Position numbers and translations under genes: made by a program | Source of the DNA: Paenibacillus cisolokensis | Lineage (GTDB): Bacteria; Bacillota; Bacilli; Paenibacillales; Paenibacillaceae | Direction: 5' to 3' | DNA length: 52,276 bases | NCBI RefSeq assembly: GCF_018403665.1 | Contig: NZ_BOVJ01000025.1 | Location: 1 to 52,276 of the forward strand | Shown: piece by piece, positions 16,869-26,024 of the stretch | Position numbering within the stretch: the first letter of the stretch is position 1 | Layout of the letters: every line of letters begins with the position of its first letter | The notes under the pieces: generated by a model | Database searches by the model: none | Told to the model about the DNA's origin: nothing | The model's input: the letters and a program-made list of their open reading frames with translations, nothing else

Positions 16869-17861
16869 ATGAATTCGTTATCGGCGCATACGGCCGCCCA
16901 AACCTGCGCATCTCTGCTTGAGGAATACCGGAATGCCGGGGAGCGCGCCGGCGGCGCGCAAAAGCTGAAATTCGCCGGCGTAGACGGGAAAGACGTGTAC
17001 AACATCGCCGCCCCGTTCCGGGATGACGGGGAACTTGTCATTGCCGGGCGGGTGGAATCGCGGGACAGCGAGCATTCCGATGTCGTCTTCTTCACGGAAC
17101 GCGACGGCGTCTGGGTACCGCGCGAAGGCGCGCCGGTGTTTCGGCTTCAGGACCCGTTCCATACGGTCATCGGCGGCAATCTCGTGCTGGGAGGGGTGGA
17201 AGTATTCCCCGATCCCGGACGGCCCGGTTACCTGATGTGGCGGACGGTGTTCTACCGGGGCAGCCGGATTGCCGAATTGGAACGGTTCTTCGAAGGTCCT
17301 GACGGCATGAAAGATATCCGGCTCGTCGAGCTGGCCGACGGATCGGTCGGCGTATTCACGAGACCGCAAGGAGAGAAGGGCGGCCGCGGGAAGATCGGTT
17401 TCGTCCGCATCGGCTCGCTGGAGGAGCTGACCGTGAAGGCGATCGAAGAAGCGCCGCTGCTCGATGCCCACTTCACCGACGAAGAGTGGGGAGGAGCGAA
17501 TGAAGCCCATCTCCTGGCCGGGGGCTTGATTGGCGTGCTCGGCCATATCGCTTGCTATGACGACCAAGGAAATCGCCATTATTATCCGATCGTATTTGTT
17601 TATCATCCGTTGACGGGCGAACGCACCGCGCTCAAGATGATCGCCGAGCGGGCGGATTTTGTGCCCGGCCCGTCGAAGCGGCCGGATCTCGAGGACGTTG
17701 TATTCAGCGGCGGCCTGATCCGGCACGGAGACGGCACGGCAACGCTCTATGCAGGCGTCGGCGACGCGGAGGCGCAACGGATCGAAATTCGCGACCCGTT
17801 CGCCGCGTTCGAGAACAGCCCGGCCGGTCCGGGCATAAAACAGCAAGAGCAAAAGAGCTAA
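16869..17861 (+). CDS. DUF1861 family protein, predicted glycan-processing beta-propeller
   Basis: 330 residues matching the DUF1861 group (KLKFAGVDGKDVYNIAAPFRDDGELVIAGRVESRDSEHS is the signature region, about residues 33-70). The sequence pattern of repeated acidic turns (HTVIGGNLVLGGVEVFPDP, RIGSLEELTVKAIEEAP, EEWGGANEAHLL) suggests a beta-propeller of the kind seen in GH43/GH130 enzymes. No signal peptide. ATG 16869 follows GAGGAG. It lies 16 bases before a GH130 gene and after the permeases, so it should act on the same imported mannosides. The biochemical activity is not known to me. Confidence 0.82.
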   Translation: MNSLSAHTAAQTCASLLEEYRNAGERAGGAQKLKFAGVDGKDVYNIAAPFRDDGELVIAGRVESRDSEHSDVVFFTERDGVWVPREGAPVFRLQDPFHTVIGGNLVLGGVEVFPDPGRPGYLMWRTVFYRGSRIAELERFFEGPDGMKDIRLVELADGSVGVFTRPQGEKGGRGKIGFVRIGSLEELTVKAIEEAPLLDAHFTDEEWGGANEAHLLAGGLIGVLGHIACYDDQGNRHYYPIVFVYHPLTGERTALKMIAERADFVPGPSKRPDLEDVVFSGGLIRHGDGTATLYAGVGDAEAQRIEIRDPFAAFENSPAGPGIKQQEQKS

Positions 17862-17877
17862 GGGAGCAATTATTACG

Positions 17878-18942
17878 ATGATCCATGTTTACCGTTATGA
17901 AGAAAATCCGCTTATTACGCCGGCGGATGTCACCCCCCACCGGGAAGACTTCGAAGTCATCGGGGCGTTCAACGCCGGCATCGCCAAATACGGGGATGAA
18001 ATCATTATGCTGCTCCGCGTGGCGGAGCGGCCGATCAGCCCGAAGCCGGGCATCGTGCTGGCGCCGGTATACGACGCGGCCAACGACCGGCTTGATCTGA
18101 TCGAGCTGAGGGAGGATGACGAGCGGTACGATTTCTCGGACCCGCGCGTCATCCGCAACCGTTCGGAGAGCGCGACTTTCCAATACTTGACCTCGCTGTC
18201 GTACCTGCGCATCGCGCGCAGCCGCGACGGCCGCCATTTTACCGTCGACGACAAGCCGTTCATCTACCCGTCGCAGCCGCTGGAATCGTTCGGCATCGAA
18301 GATCCGCGCATTACGCAGATCGGCGACACGTATTATATTTATTTCTCCGCGGTGTCTCCGGTCGGGGTCGGCGAATCGCTCGTCTCGACGACCGATTTTC
18401 GCACCGTGACCCATCACGGAATGATCTTCAGCCCGGACAATAAAGATGTGCTCATCTTCCCGGAGAAAATCGGGGGCAAATATTACGCGCTCCACCGGCC
18501 GACGACGAAGAGCGTCGGCAACCCGGAAATCTGGATCGCCGAATCGGACAACCTGCTGCAATGGGGCAATCACCGCCATCTGCTCGGGCTTCGTCCGGGA
18601 ATGTGGGACAGCGGCCGGATCGGAGGCGGAGCGGTGCCGATCCGCACCGAACGGGGATGGCTCGAGCTGTACCACGGCGCGACGAAGGAGCATCGCTACT
18701 GCATGGGCGCGGTGCTGCTCGATCTCGAAGATCCTTCGAAAGTAATCGCGCGCTCGAACAAGCCGATTCTGGAGCCGGAAGCGCCGTACGAAAAGGAAGG
18801 ATTTTTCGGAGATGTCGTCTTTTCCTGCGGCGCGCTGGTGGAAGGCGATATCGTGAAAATGTATTACGGCGTCGCCGACACTTCGATGGCGGCGGCGGAG
18901 CTTAGCCTCCGGGAAATTCTGGACAGCCTGGAGAAAGTGTAA
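17878..18942 (+). CDS. Glycoside hydrolase family 130 protein (mannoside phosphorylase or mannosidase)
   Basis: 354 residues, full-length GH130. This five-bladed beta-propeller family cleaves beta-mannosides, mostly by phosphorolysis to alpha-mannose 1-phosphate. The catalytic Asp is expected in ESFGIEDPRIT (about residues 137-147). Conserved substrate-binding segments include VIGAFNAGIAKYGDEIIMLLRVAER, MWDSGRIGGGAVPIRTERGWLELYHG and CGALVEGDIVKMYYG. No signal peptide. Last gene of the operon, closed by a terminator. The subgroup (beta-1,2 or beta-1,4 linkage, phosphorylase or hydrolase) cannot be settled by eye. Confidence 0.9.
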   Translation: MIHVYRYEENPLITPADVTPHREDFEVIGAFNAGIAKYGDEIIMLLRVAERPISPKPGIVLAPVYDAANDRLDLIELREDDERYDFSDPRVIRNRSESATFQYLTSLSYLRIARSRDGRHFTVDDKPFIYPSQPLESFGIEDPRITQIGDTYYIYFSAVSPVGVGESLVSTTDFRTVTHHGMIFSPDNKDVLIFPEKIGGKYYALHRPTTKSVGNPEIWIAESDNLLQWGNHRHLLGLRPGMWDSGRIGGGAVPIRTERGWLELYHGATKEHRYCMGAVLLDLEDPSKVIARSNKPILEPEAPYEKEGFFGDVVFSCGALVEGDIVKMYYGVADTSMAAAELSLREILDSLEKV

Positions 18943-18968
18943 GGGGTCCCTAGCGGGCCTCTTTTTTT
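18942..18968 (+). terminator. Terminator of the mannoside operon
   Basis: AGGGGTCC and GGGCCTCT form an eight-pair stem with two G-U pairs and a CTAGC loop, followed by seven Ts. Confidence 0.65.
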
Positions 18969-19082
18969 AATGCAAAAGAGGCGTTTTCATTCGCGGGCCT
19001 CTCTGAAGCACGGAAAGGATTTTACGGCGCGGCTCGCGAATGTGAAACGGGGAAGAAGCCGAAACGGGGAGGAATACGATCA

Positions 19083-20093
19083 ATGAAAGCTGCGGTATTG
19101 CATGGAGTCGGACAGATGGCAGTCGAACGGCGGAACGAACCGTCCCCCGGCCCGGGCGAAGTAACGGTGCGCGTACGCGCGGCCGGCATCTGCGGCACGG
19201 ACCAGCATATTTATCACGGCCATCCGGGCTCCGCAGCGGTAACGCCGCCGATCGTGCTCGGCCATGAACTGGCCGGTATCGTGGCGGCGCTGGGCGAAGG
19301 CGTAGAAGGGCTGAAAGTCGGGGATCGCGTATCCGTCGATCCGAACATCTATTGCGGCATATGCCGGTATTGCCGGGACGGACGGGCGCATCTGTGCGAC
19401 CGGCTGGCGGCCGTCGGCGTCACGAGAGACGGCGGCATGGGCGAGCTGTGCGTCGTACCGGCGGCGAACTGCTACGTCGTGCCGGATACGATCAGCTTCG
19501 CGGAAGCGGCGCTCGCGGAGCCGCTCGGTTGCGTGCTGCACGGCTTCCGCAAGCTGACCATCCGCCCCGATTATACGGTGCTGATCGTAGGCGGCGGCTT
19601 TATCGGACAGCTGTTTCTGCAGCTGGCGAAGGCGTCCGGCGCGCGGCGGATCGTCGTCAGCGAGCCGGACAGCGGCAAGTACGAGACGCTGCGCAAGCTT
19701 GGCGCGGACGAGACGGTGAATCCGCTTGACGCGGCGGCCGCAGCCGCGCTCGCCTCGACCGCCGATGTGGTGCTGGAATGCGTCGGGCGTCCGGATTCCA
19801 TGACGCTCGCGGTCGAAGCGGCGGCCAAGGGCGCGCAGGTGCTCCTCTTCGGCGTCGCTGCGCCGACGACGGAAATCGGCATCAGGCCGTACGATATTTT
19901 TGCCAAAGAGCTGCGGATTTTCGGTTCCTTTATCAATCCTTACACGCATCCCGACGCGCTTGCGCTTATCGACGCCGGCATCGTCCGGGTGGAGCCGCTC
20001 GTGACGCACCGTTTCGCGCTCGACGACATGCCGGCCGTCATGGCGGACTATCCGCGGCTCAAGGTCGGGAAAGGCCTTATCGTGTATGAATGA
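19083..20093 (+). CDS. Zinc-dependent medium-chain alcohol/polyol dehydrogenase
   Basis: 336 residues. The catalytic zinc site is Cys37 (GICGTD) and His61-Glu62 (LGHELAG); the structural zinc is held by Cys91, Cys94, Cys97 and Cys105 (YCGICRYCRDGRAHLC). The NAD-binding motif is VLIVGGGFIGQLFLQLAK at about 167-184. The overall pattern resembles sorbitol, threonine or butanediol dehydrogenases acting on secondary alcohols. ATG 19083 follows GGGGAGGAA. It is separated from the GH130 gene by a terminator, so the link to mannoside use is only positional. Substrate not assigned. Confidence 0.88.
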   Translation: MKAAVLHGVGQMAVERRNEPSPGPGEVTVRVRAAGICGTDQHIYHGHPGSAAVTPPIVLGHELAGIVAALGEGVEGLKVGDRVSVDPNIYCGICRYCRDGRAHLCDRLAAVGVTRDGGMGELCVVPAANCYVVPDTISFAEAALAEPLGCVLHGFRKLTIRPDYTVLIVGGGFIGQLFLQLAKASGARRIVVSEPDSGKYETLRKLGADETVNPLDAAAAAALASTADVVLECVGRPDSMTLAVEAAAKGAQVLLFGVAAPTTEIGIRPYDIFAKELRIFGSFINPYTHPDALALIDAGIVRVEPLVTHRFALDDMPAVMADYPRLKVGKGLIVYE

Positions 20094-20103
20094 AGAAATT
20101 GTG

Positions 20104-20112
20104 TGGTATAAT
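20104..20112 (+). promoter_or_regulatory. Extended -10 promoter before the dipeptidase
   Basis: TGGTATAAT: a perfect TATAAT (20107-20112) with the TGn extension. No good -35 is seen, as is common for extended -10 promoters. Confidence 0.55.
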
Positions 20113-20171
20113 CGCCTCAAGGGACAGCATGACGGGAAATTGCAGTTATGGCCGTTCGAGGAGGTTGAATG

Positions 20172-21527
20172 ATGGATTATGCACCGTATTTTGCGGAGCG
20201 CAGGGATGCGCATCTGCGCGAATTGAAGGAATGGCTGTCGATTCCGAGCATCTCTGCCCAATCCGTACATAAGGAAGACGTGCGCCGCGCGGCGGAATGG
20301 CTGGCGGACGCGCTCAAGCGGGCCGGTCTCGAAAACGTGGAAATCCACCCGACGGCCGGCCATCCGATCGTCTACGCGGATCATCTGCATGCGCCCGGCA
20401 AGCCGACCGTTCTGATCTACGGTCATTATGACGTGCAGCCGGTCGATCCGCTGCATCTGTGGCAGACGCCGCCGTTCGAGCCGGATATCCGGGACAACAA
20501 GCTGTATGCGAGAGGCGCTACGGACGACAAAGGCCAGCTTTTCCTGCACATCAAGGCGATCGAAGCGATATTGAGCACGGAGCAAGCACTGCCGGTCAAC
20601 GTGAAATTTTGCGTCGAAGGCGAAGAGGAGATCGCAAGCGGCAATTTGCACCCGTTCATCGAAGCGCACAAAGACAAGCTGGCGGCCGACGCCGTGCTGA
20701 TCTCCGATACGGAGCTGCTCGGTCCGGACAAGCCGGCCATCTGCACCGGTCTGCGCGGCTTATGCTCGCTCGAGGTGTCGGTCCGCACCGCCAATACCGA
20801 CCTTCATTCGGGCACATACGGGGGCGGCGTGCCCAACGCGCTGCACGCGCTCGTCTCGCTGTTGGATTCGCTGCATGACAAACGGGGACGGGTCGCGGTC
20901 GACGGCTTCTACGACGATGTGTCCGAGTTGACGGACGAGATGAGAGCGGAGTTCGCCAAGAAAGGCATCGACGAGGAGAAATTGAAGCGAACGCTTGAGC
21001 TTGACGCCCTGTACGGCGAGGAAGGCTATACGTTCGCGGAGCGGGTCGGCGCGCGGCCGACGCTGGAAATCAACGGCATGTACGGCGGTTTCCAGGGCGA
21101 GGGCACGAAGACGGTTATCCCGTGCGAAGCGCATGCGAAAATTACATGCCGTCTGGTCGACCATCAGGACCCGCAAGATATTCTCGACAAGGTCGAACGG
21201 CATATCCGCAAGCATACGCCGCCCGGCGCGAAAGTGAGCGTCGTGCAGGGGGAGAAAGGCCGGCCGTATACAATCGATCCGTCGCACCCGCTGCTGCGGC
21301 AAGCCGGGAGCGCCTATGAGCGGGTATACGGGGCCCGTCCGGTATTCACGCGGGACGGCGGCTCGATTCCGATCGTGGAGGCGTTCGCGCGCGTCCTGTC
21401 GGCCCCGGTCGTCTTGATGGGCTTCGGGCTGCCGACCGAAAATTTGCATGCGCCAAACGAACACTTCCATCTGGACAATTTCGACAAAGGGCTGCTGACG
21501 ATCGTCGAATTTCTGAAGCGGTTTTGA
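20172..21527 (+). CDS. M20 family dipeptidase
   Basis: 451 residues, metallopeptidase family M20 (carnosinase/CNDP-like cytosolic dipeptidases). Counting from the ATG at 20169, metal ligands are visible at His86 and Asp88 in YGHYDVQP, at the Asp119-Asp120 pair in GATDDKGQ, at the EGEEE catalytic glutamates (about 150-154), and at the late His in NEHFHLDNF. The dimerisation (lid) domain carries NTDLHSGTYGGGVPN. AGGAGG at 20159-20164 is 7 bases from ATG 20172 and 4 from ATG 20169; the former is preferred. It hydrolyses dipeptides or related amides in the cytoplasm. Its own promoter suggests independent expression. Confidence 0.9.
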   Translation: MDYAPYFAERRDAHLRELKEWLSIPSISAQSVHKEDVRRAAEWLADALKRAGLENVEIHPTAGHPIVYADHLHAPGKPTVLIYGHYDVQPVDPLHLWQTPPFEPDIRDNKLYARGATDDKGQLFLHIKAIEAILSTEQALPVNVKFCVEGEEEIASGNLHPFIEAHKDKLAADAVLISDTELLGPDKPAICTGLRGLCSLEVSVRTANTDLHSGTYGGGVPNALHALVSLLDSLHDKRGRVAVDGFYDDVSELTDEMRAEFAKKGIDEEKLKRTLELDALYGEEGYTFAERVGARPTLEINGMYGGFQGEGTKTVIPCEAHAKITCRLVDHQDPQDILDKVERHIRKHTPPGAKVSVVQGEKGRPYTIDPSHPLLRQAGSAYERVYGARPVFTRDGGSIPIVEAFARVLSAPVVLMGFGLPTENLHAPNEHFHLDNFDKGLLTIVEFLKRF

Positions 21528-21575
21528 CAGCTTCCGCTTTGCGCGAGGTTCCCGTACTGAAGAAGGAGGAGCAGG

Positions 21576-22544
21576 ATGAAGCCGAAAGTCTTTATCGACA
21601 GACCGCTTCCCGCGGAAGTTGTCGCATATATTGCCGGACATTGCGAATATGAGCAGTGGGACTCGGCCCGTCCGATTCCCCGCGAGACGCTGCTGGAGAA
21701 GGTCGCCGATGCCGACGGGCTGTTCACGTCGTCCTCGGCGATCGATGCGGAGCTATTGAGCCGCGCCAAGCGGCTGAAAATCGTCAGCAGCATGAGCGTC
21801 GGGTACAATCATTTCGATCTTTCGGCCATGAAAGCGCGGGGAGTGCTCGGGACGAATACGCCGCATGTGCTGGATGAAACGGTGGCCGATCTGGCGTTCG
21901 CCCTTATTCTCGGCACGGCGCGCCGCGTGGCGGAGCTGGATCGGTATGTGAAGCAGGGAAAATGGCGCAAAGAGGATAACGAGGTTCTGTTCGGCACGGA
22001 CGTGCATCATGCGACGCTCGGCATTATCGGCATGGGCCGAATCGGAGAGGCGATCGCGCGGCGGGGAAAACTGGGCTTCGGCATGGAAGTCGTATACTAT
22101 AACCGCAATCGCAAACCGGATACGGAAAAGGAACTCGGGGTACAATATCTTCCATTGGAGCAGCTGCTCGGGACAGCCGATTTCATCGTCATGATGACGC
22201 CGCTGACCCGCGAGACCGCCGGCATGATCGGCCGCGCGCAATTCGCGCTCATGAAGCCTTCCGCCATCTTCATCAACGTCTCCCGCGGCCAGACGGTCGA
22301 CGAGACCGCGCTGGTCGATGCGCTGCGGGAAGGGCGCATACGCGCCGCCGGGCTGGACGTCTACGCGCTGGAGCCGATTCCGAAGGATCATCCGCTCCTG
22401 TCGCTGCCGAATGTGCTCACCTTGCCGCATATCGGCTCCGCGACGGCCAAAACCCGGTTCGACATGGCCATGCTCGCGGCCCGCAATCTGGTCGCCGGCG
22501 TCACCGGCCAGACGCCGCCGAACATCGTCGCAGAACTGAAATAG
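21576..22544 (+). CDS. 2-hydroxyacid dehydrogenase (glyoxylate/hydroxypyruvate reductase type)
   Basis: 322 residues. The nucleotide motif is LGIIGMGRIGEAIARRG, and the cofactor-tail region YYNRNRKPDTE suggests NADPH use, as in GhrB/YvcT-type enzymes. Catalytic Arg in NVSRGQTVDETAL, Glu in LDVYALEPIP and His in LPHIGSAT are all present. Likely reduces glyoxylate, hydroxypyruvate or 2-ketogluconate. ATG 21576 follows AAGGAGGAG. It lies 48 bases after the dipeptidase and may be cotranscribed. It is distinct from the dehydrogenase at 3064, which is a divergent paralogue. Confidence 0.9.
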   Translation: MKPKVFIDRPLPAEVVAYIAGHCEYEQWDSARPIPRETLLEKVADADGLFTSSSAIDAELLSRAKRLKIVSSMSVGYNHFDLSAMKARGVLGTNTPHVLDETVADLAFALILGTARRVAELDRYVKQGKWRKEDNEVLFGTDVHHATLGIIGMGRIGEAIARRGKLGFGMEVVYYNRNRKPDTEKELGVQYLPLEQLLGTADFIVMMTPLTRETAGMIGRAQFALMKPSAIFINVSRGQTVDETALVDALREGRIRAAGLDVYALEPIPKDHPLLSLPNVLTLPHIGSATAKTRFDMAMLAARNLVAGVTGQTPPNIVAELK

Positions 22545-22564
22545 CGTAGTATGCGAATGAAAAA

Positions 22565-22596
22565 CAGCCTTGGACCGGCGATGCGGTCCAAGGCTG
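22565..22596. terminator. Bidirectional terminator between the dehydrogenase and katA
   Basis: A perfect 13-pair stem (22565-22577 with 22584-22596) and a 6-base loop. The A-run before it gives a T-tract for the minus-strand katA transcript; on the plus strand ATTT follows. Confidence 0.8.
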
Positions 22597-22615
22597 AATT
22601 TACGTAATTAATTTT

Positions 22616-24078
22616 TCATTGCTTCTCCAAATGATCGATCGACAGGCCGAGCCCTTCCGCGACGCGGCGTCCGTACTCCGGATCGGCTTTATAGAAATGC
22701 CCGATCTGACGCAGCTTGATTTCGTCCTTCTCGACCGGCTTCATGGAGTTCACGATATTTTGGATAAGCCGGGCCCGTTCGTCCTCGCTAAGCAGCCGGT
22801 ACAGGTCGCCGGCTTGCGTGTAGTGGTCGTCACGGTCGTAAGCGACGCTGTCGGCCGTCCCCGATACGGGATACGGATGCGGCTTGTGCTCGGGAGACTC
22901 CGTCGGTCCGCCGTAGCTGTTCGGCTCGTAGTAAACCGAGCTGCCGCCGTTCGAATCGAAGCGCATTTGCCCGTCGCGCTGGTAATTGTGGACGCCGCTG
23001 AGCGGACGGTTGATCGGCAGCGCCTGATGGTTCGCGCCGACACGGTAGCGGTGGGCGTCATGGTAGGCGAACAGGCGGCCTTGCAGCATTTGTCCGGGGA
23101 GACGTCGATGCCGGGTACGAGCGTTCCGGGCGAGAACGTCGCCTGTTCGACTTCGGCAAAATAATTTTCCGGATTCCGGTTGAGCACCATCCGGCCGACT
23201 TCGATCAGCGGATAGTCTTTTTGCGACCAGACCTTGGTGACGTCGAACGGATCGAAACGGTACGTGTCCGCGTCTTCAAGCGGCATAATTTGCACATATA
23301 GCCTCCAGGCCGGGTAATCCCCCGCGGCGATCGCGTTGAACAGATCTTCGGTATGATAGTCCGGATTTTCGCCGGCAATTTGCCGGGCCACTTCTTCCGT
23401 CAAGTTTTTGATGCCTTGCTCCGTTCTGAAATGATATTTTACCCACACGGCTTCCCCTTTGGCGTTCACCCATTTGAAGGTATGGCTGCCGTATCCGTGC
23501 ATATGGCGGTACGTAGCCGGAATGCCGCGGTCGGACATCAGAATGGTAACCTGATGCAGCGATTCGGGCGAGAGCGACCAGATATCCCACACCGCGTTCG
23601 GGTTTTTCAAATGGGTTTGCGGATGGCGTTTTTGCGTATGAATGAAGTCCGGAAATTTAATGGCGTCCCGAATGAAAAAGACGGGCGTATTATTGCCGAC
23701 GAGGTCGTAGTTGCCTTCCTCGGTATAAAATTTGACCGCGAAACCGCGCGGGTCGCGGACGGTATCGGCGGAGCCGCTCTCCCCGGCGACCGTCGAGAAG
23801 CGGACGAATACCGGCGTGCGCTTGCCGACTTCGGACAGAAATGCGGCTTTCGTATATGCCGTCACGTCGTTCGTCACTTCGAAATAACCGTGCGCGCCGG
23901 CGCCTTTGGCGTGAACGACCCGCTCGGGCACGCGCTCCCGGTTGAAGTGGGCCAGTTTTTCAAGAAGATGAACGTCCTGGATCAGCGTCGGTCCCCGCGA
24001 ACCAGCCGTCATTGAATTCTGGTTGTCTCCGACCGGAGCGCCCCAGCTCGTCGTTAGCTTGTTACTTTGATTTGTCAC
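22616..24078 (-). pseudogene. katA: Heme catalase KatA, broken by one frameshift
   Basis: Monofunctional heme catalase, about 487 residues when repaired, the normal small-subunit size. It removes hydrogen peroxide in the cytoplasm. The active-site His lies in [18 protein letters not shown], with [27 protein letters not shown] following. The proximal heme Tyr is in [13 protein letters not shown], immediately after the break. The frame is lost in the T-run 23089-23091 (A-run in the coding strand); one added base joins VSPDK to [12 protein letters not shown] 24078 follows AGAGGTGG. A PerR box upstream predicts peroxide induction. Convergent with the hydroxyacid dehydrogenase. Confidence 0.93.
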
Positions 24079-24113
24079 AAGGGTCCACCTCTTTCAATCT
24101 GTTGTTTGTTTAT

Positions 24114-24143
24114 ACTATAGACCAATTCTCAATGTAAAATCAA
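24114..24143 (-). promoter_or_regulatory. Promoter of katA
   Basis: Minus strand TTGATT (24138-24143), an 18-base spacer and TATAGT (24114-24119). Confidence 0.6.
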
Positions 24144-24150
24144 TATTAAT

Positions 24151-24165
24151 TTATAATTATTATAA
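24151..24165. promoter_or_regulatory. PerR box upstream of katA
   Basis: TTATAATTATTATAA is a perfect match to the 15-base PerR consensus TTATAATNATTATAA, placed 7 bases upstream of the katA -35 element. It predicts PerR repression relieved by hydrogen peroxide. Confidence 0.9.
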
Positions 24166-24305
24166 ATAAAATTTCTGTGAATTTGTCCAGCCGCTTCATA
24201 TGGAGGAAAGTTCGGGACGAGCACGGACCGGACATGCCGGTAAAGTTCTTTAATGTTCGAAGTAAAATGTAAAAAAGTAGGGTTCGAAAGAAGAATGTGC
24301 AAAGC

Positions 24306-24311
24306 TATAAT
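24306..24311 (+). promoter_or_regulatory. -10 element of the yesN-type regulator gene
   Basis: Perfect TATAAT. Only a weak -35 (TTCGAA, 24283-24288) lies 17 bases upstream, fitting a promoter that needs an activator. Confidence 0.45.
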
Positions 24312-24316
24312 TTTTG

Positions 24317-24330
24317 TGAAAACGATTACA
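24317..24330. promoter_or_regulatory. cre site (CcpA) before the aldouronate regulators
   Basis: TGAAAACGATTACA matches all defined positions of the cre consensus TGWAANCGNTNWCA. It lies just after the predicted transcription start, where CcpA would block transcription when preferred sugars are present. Confidence 0.75.
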
Positions 24331-24433
24331 ATCAGTCTTGCCCGTCTATCCGCCGTGCCGCAGGGTGACCGATCAAATCCGCATCCTTTATAATGAAATG
24401 AATCATGCGACAGGAAGGAGGAGATCTTCGTTC

Positions 24434-26008
24434 GTGTACAAGGTGCTGCTCGTGGACGACGAGGTGTTCGTCCGCAAAGGCTTGATCAATCTGATCGACT
24501 GGCGTTCGCTCGGCTTTGAAATATGCGGGGAAGCGGACAACGGAGCGGATGCGCTGGAAATGATGAAGCGTCTCGGTCCGGATGTGGTCATTACCGATAT
24601 CCGGATGCCGGTGCTCGACGGCCTCGAGCTGATTCGTACCGTCACGACGGAATGGCCGCGAAGCCCCGTATTTATCATCGTGAGCGGTTACCACGAATTT
24701 ACGTATGCGCAGCAGGCGCTGCGTTACGATGTGCACGATTATATTTTGAAGCCGATCGACGAAGGGGAGCTTACGGCGATGCTGGCCAAGCTGGCCGGCA
24801 TGCTGGGGGCGAAGAAGCTGAACAGTCTGGCCGGCGAGAAGATCGTGACCGGCACCTTGCTGGAAACGCTGGTCAAGGACCGGTATGCCGGGGAGGAAGC
24901 TGCGCAATTTGCCGCCGCCCTGCGGATGGAAGCGACGGGGCGATTCGTCTACGCGCTGGCGGAGCTGCACCCGGAGACGGATTCCGGCACGGGCGCCGGC
25001 GGCTGGCCGGTCGAGGAAGCGGTCGCCGCGCTGCAGCCGGTCGCGGAGCGGATCGGCCGCCCGATTCCCGTCCATATCCATCAGCCCGGCCTGATCGGCC
25101 TGCTGCTGGATGTGAGCCGCATCGCTTCGGCAACCGGCGATATGGAAGCGGTTTACCGGTCGGTGCAAGCCGCCTTGTCCGAGGCGAGGGGGGCGCCGGT
25201 AACGCTCTACGTCGGCGGCGAGGTCGGGCGGATCGGCGATGTCCATTCCTCTTGCCGAACCGCGCATCAGGCGATGTCCTATCAATTTGCGGAAGGCGAG
25301 ACGCCGGTTCTGCTGTATGACCGGGTGGCGGGAACGGCCTTGTATTATTTCGACATCGATTCGGAGCTGTACGCGCAGCTGCTTGAGCGGCTGGAAGAAA
25401 ACGACAAGGAAGCTTATTCGGCCAGCATCGACCGGCTGTTCCGGCATTTCCGGGAAAAGCGGTTCGCTCCGGGCGCGGTATCGAACGCGATCGCCCGCTG
25501 CGTGATTGGCGTCATCAACGTCATCCGGGCGATGGATGGGAGCGAGAAGGAGCTGGCTTCGCTTCCCGCGATCATGGATTGGCAATCCCGCCGGGTGCGG
25601 CTGCCGGGACTGAAGCGGCTGTTTGCCGCCTTCATGGAGGAAGCGGCGGATTATATCGCGCGGCTGCGGCGGCAGCAGTCGAAAGCCGGCATCGAGAAGA
25701 TCCGGAAATACATCGAGACGCATTATATGGAAAATATCAGCCTGAAGAGCATTGCGGCCAAATTTTACATGAATTCCGTTTATCTCGGGCAACTGTTCCG
25801 CAAAACATACGGCGTCTATTTCAACGACTATCTGCTCGGCATCCGGATCGGCGAGGCGAAGAGGCTGCTGCGGCAAACCGACTGCCGCATGTACGAAATC
25901 GCCGAAAAAGTCGGTTTTCAGAACGCGGACTACTTTGTCACGCAATTCGAGAAGCTCGAGCGCATGACGCCGACGGACTACCGCAACAAGCTGCTGGGCA
26001 AAAAATAA
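24434..26008 (+). CDS. YesN-type response regulator with AraC DNA-binding domain
   Basis: 524 residues. An N-terminal receiver domain (VYKVLLVDDEVFVRKGL, phospho-acceptor Asp in DVVITDIRMPVLDG, Lys in DYILKPID) is joined by a long linker to a C-terminal AraC domain (IEKIRKYIETHYMENISLKSIA, then YEIAEKVGFQNADYFVTQFEK and MTPTDYR). The GTG at 24434 follows GGAAGGAGGAG; upstream in-frame starts precede that site. It pairs with the kinase at 26025. Probably activates the downstream aldouronate uptake and hydrolysis genes; a cre site adds CcpA control. Confidence 0.9.
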   Translation: MYKVLLVDDEVFVRKGLINLIDWRSLGFEICGEADNGADALEMMKRLGPDVVITDIRMPVLDGLELIRTVTTEWPRSPVFIIVSGYHEFTYAQQALRYDVHDYILKPIDEGELTAMLAKLAGMLGAKKLNSLAGEKIVTGTLLETLVKDRYAGEEAAQFAAALRMEATGRFVYALAELHPETDSGTGAGGWPVEEAVAALQPVAERIGRPIPVHIHQPGLIGLLLDVSRIASATGDMEAVYRSVQAALSEARGAPVTLYVGGEVGRIGDVHSSCRTAHQAMSYQFAEGETPVLLYDRVAGTALYYFDIDSELYAQLLERLEENDKEAYSASIDRLFRHFREKRFAPGAVSNAIARCVIGVINVIRAMDGSEKELASLPAIMDWQSRRVRLPGLKRLFAAFMEEAADYIARLRRQQSKAGIEKIRKYIETHYMENISLKSIAAKFYMNSVYLGQLFRKTYGVYFNDYLLGIRIGEAKRLLRQTDCRMYEIAEKVGFQNADYFVTQFEKLERMTPTDYRNKLLGKK

Positions 26009-26024
26009 CGGGTGGCGGTTATCG

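Noticed and set aside
19080-20669. A 529-residue frame opposite the alcohol dehydrogenase and dipeptidase
   Set aside because: It spans two real genes and their intergenic promoter on the other strand, which a true gene would not be expected to do.
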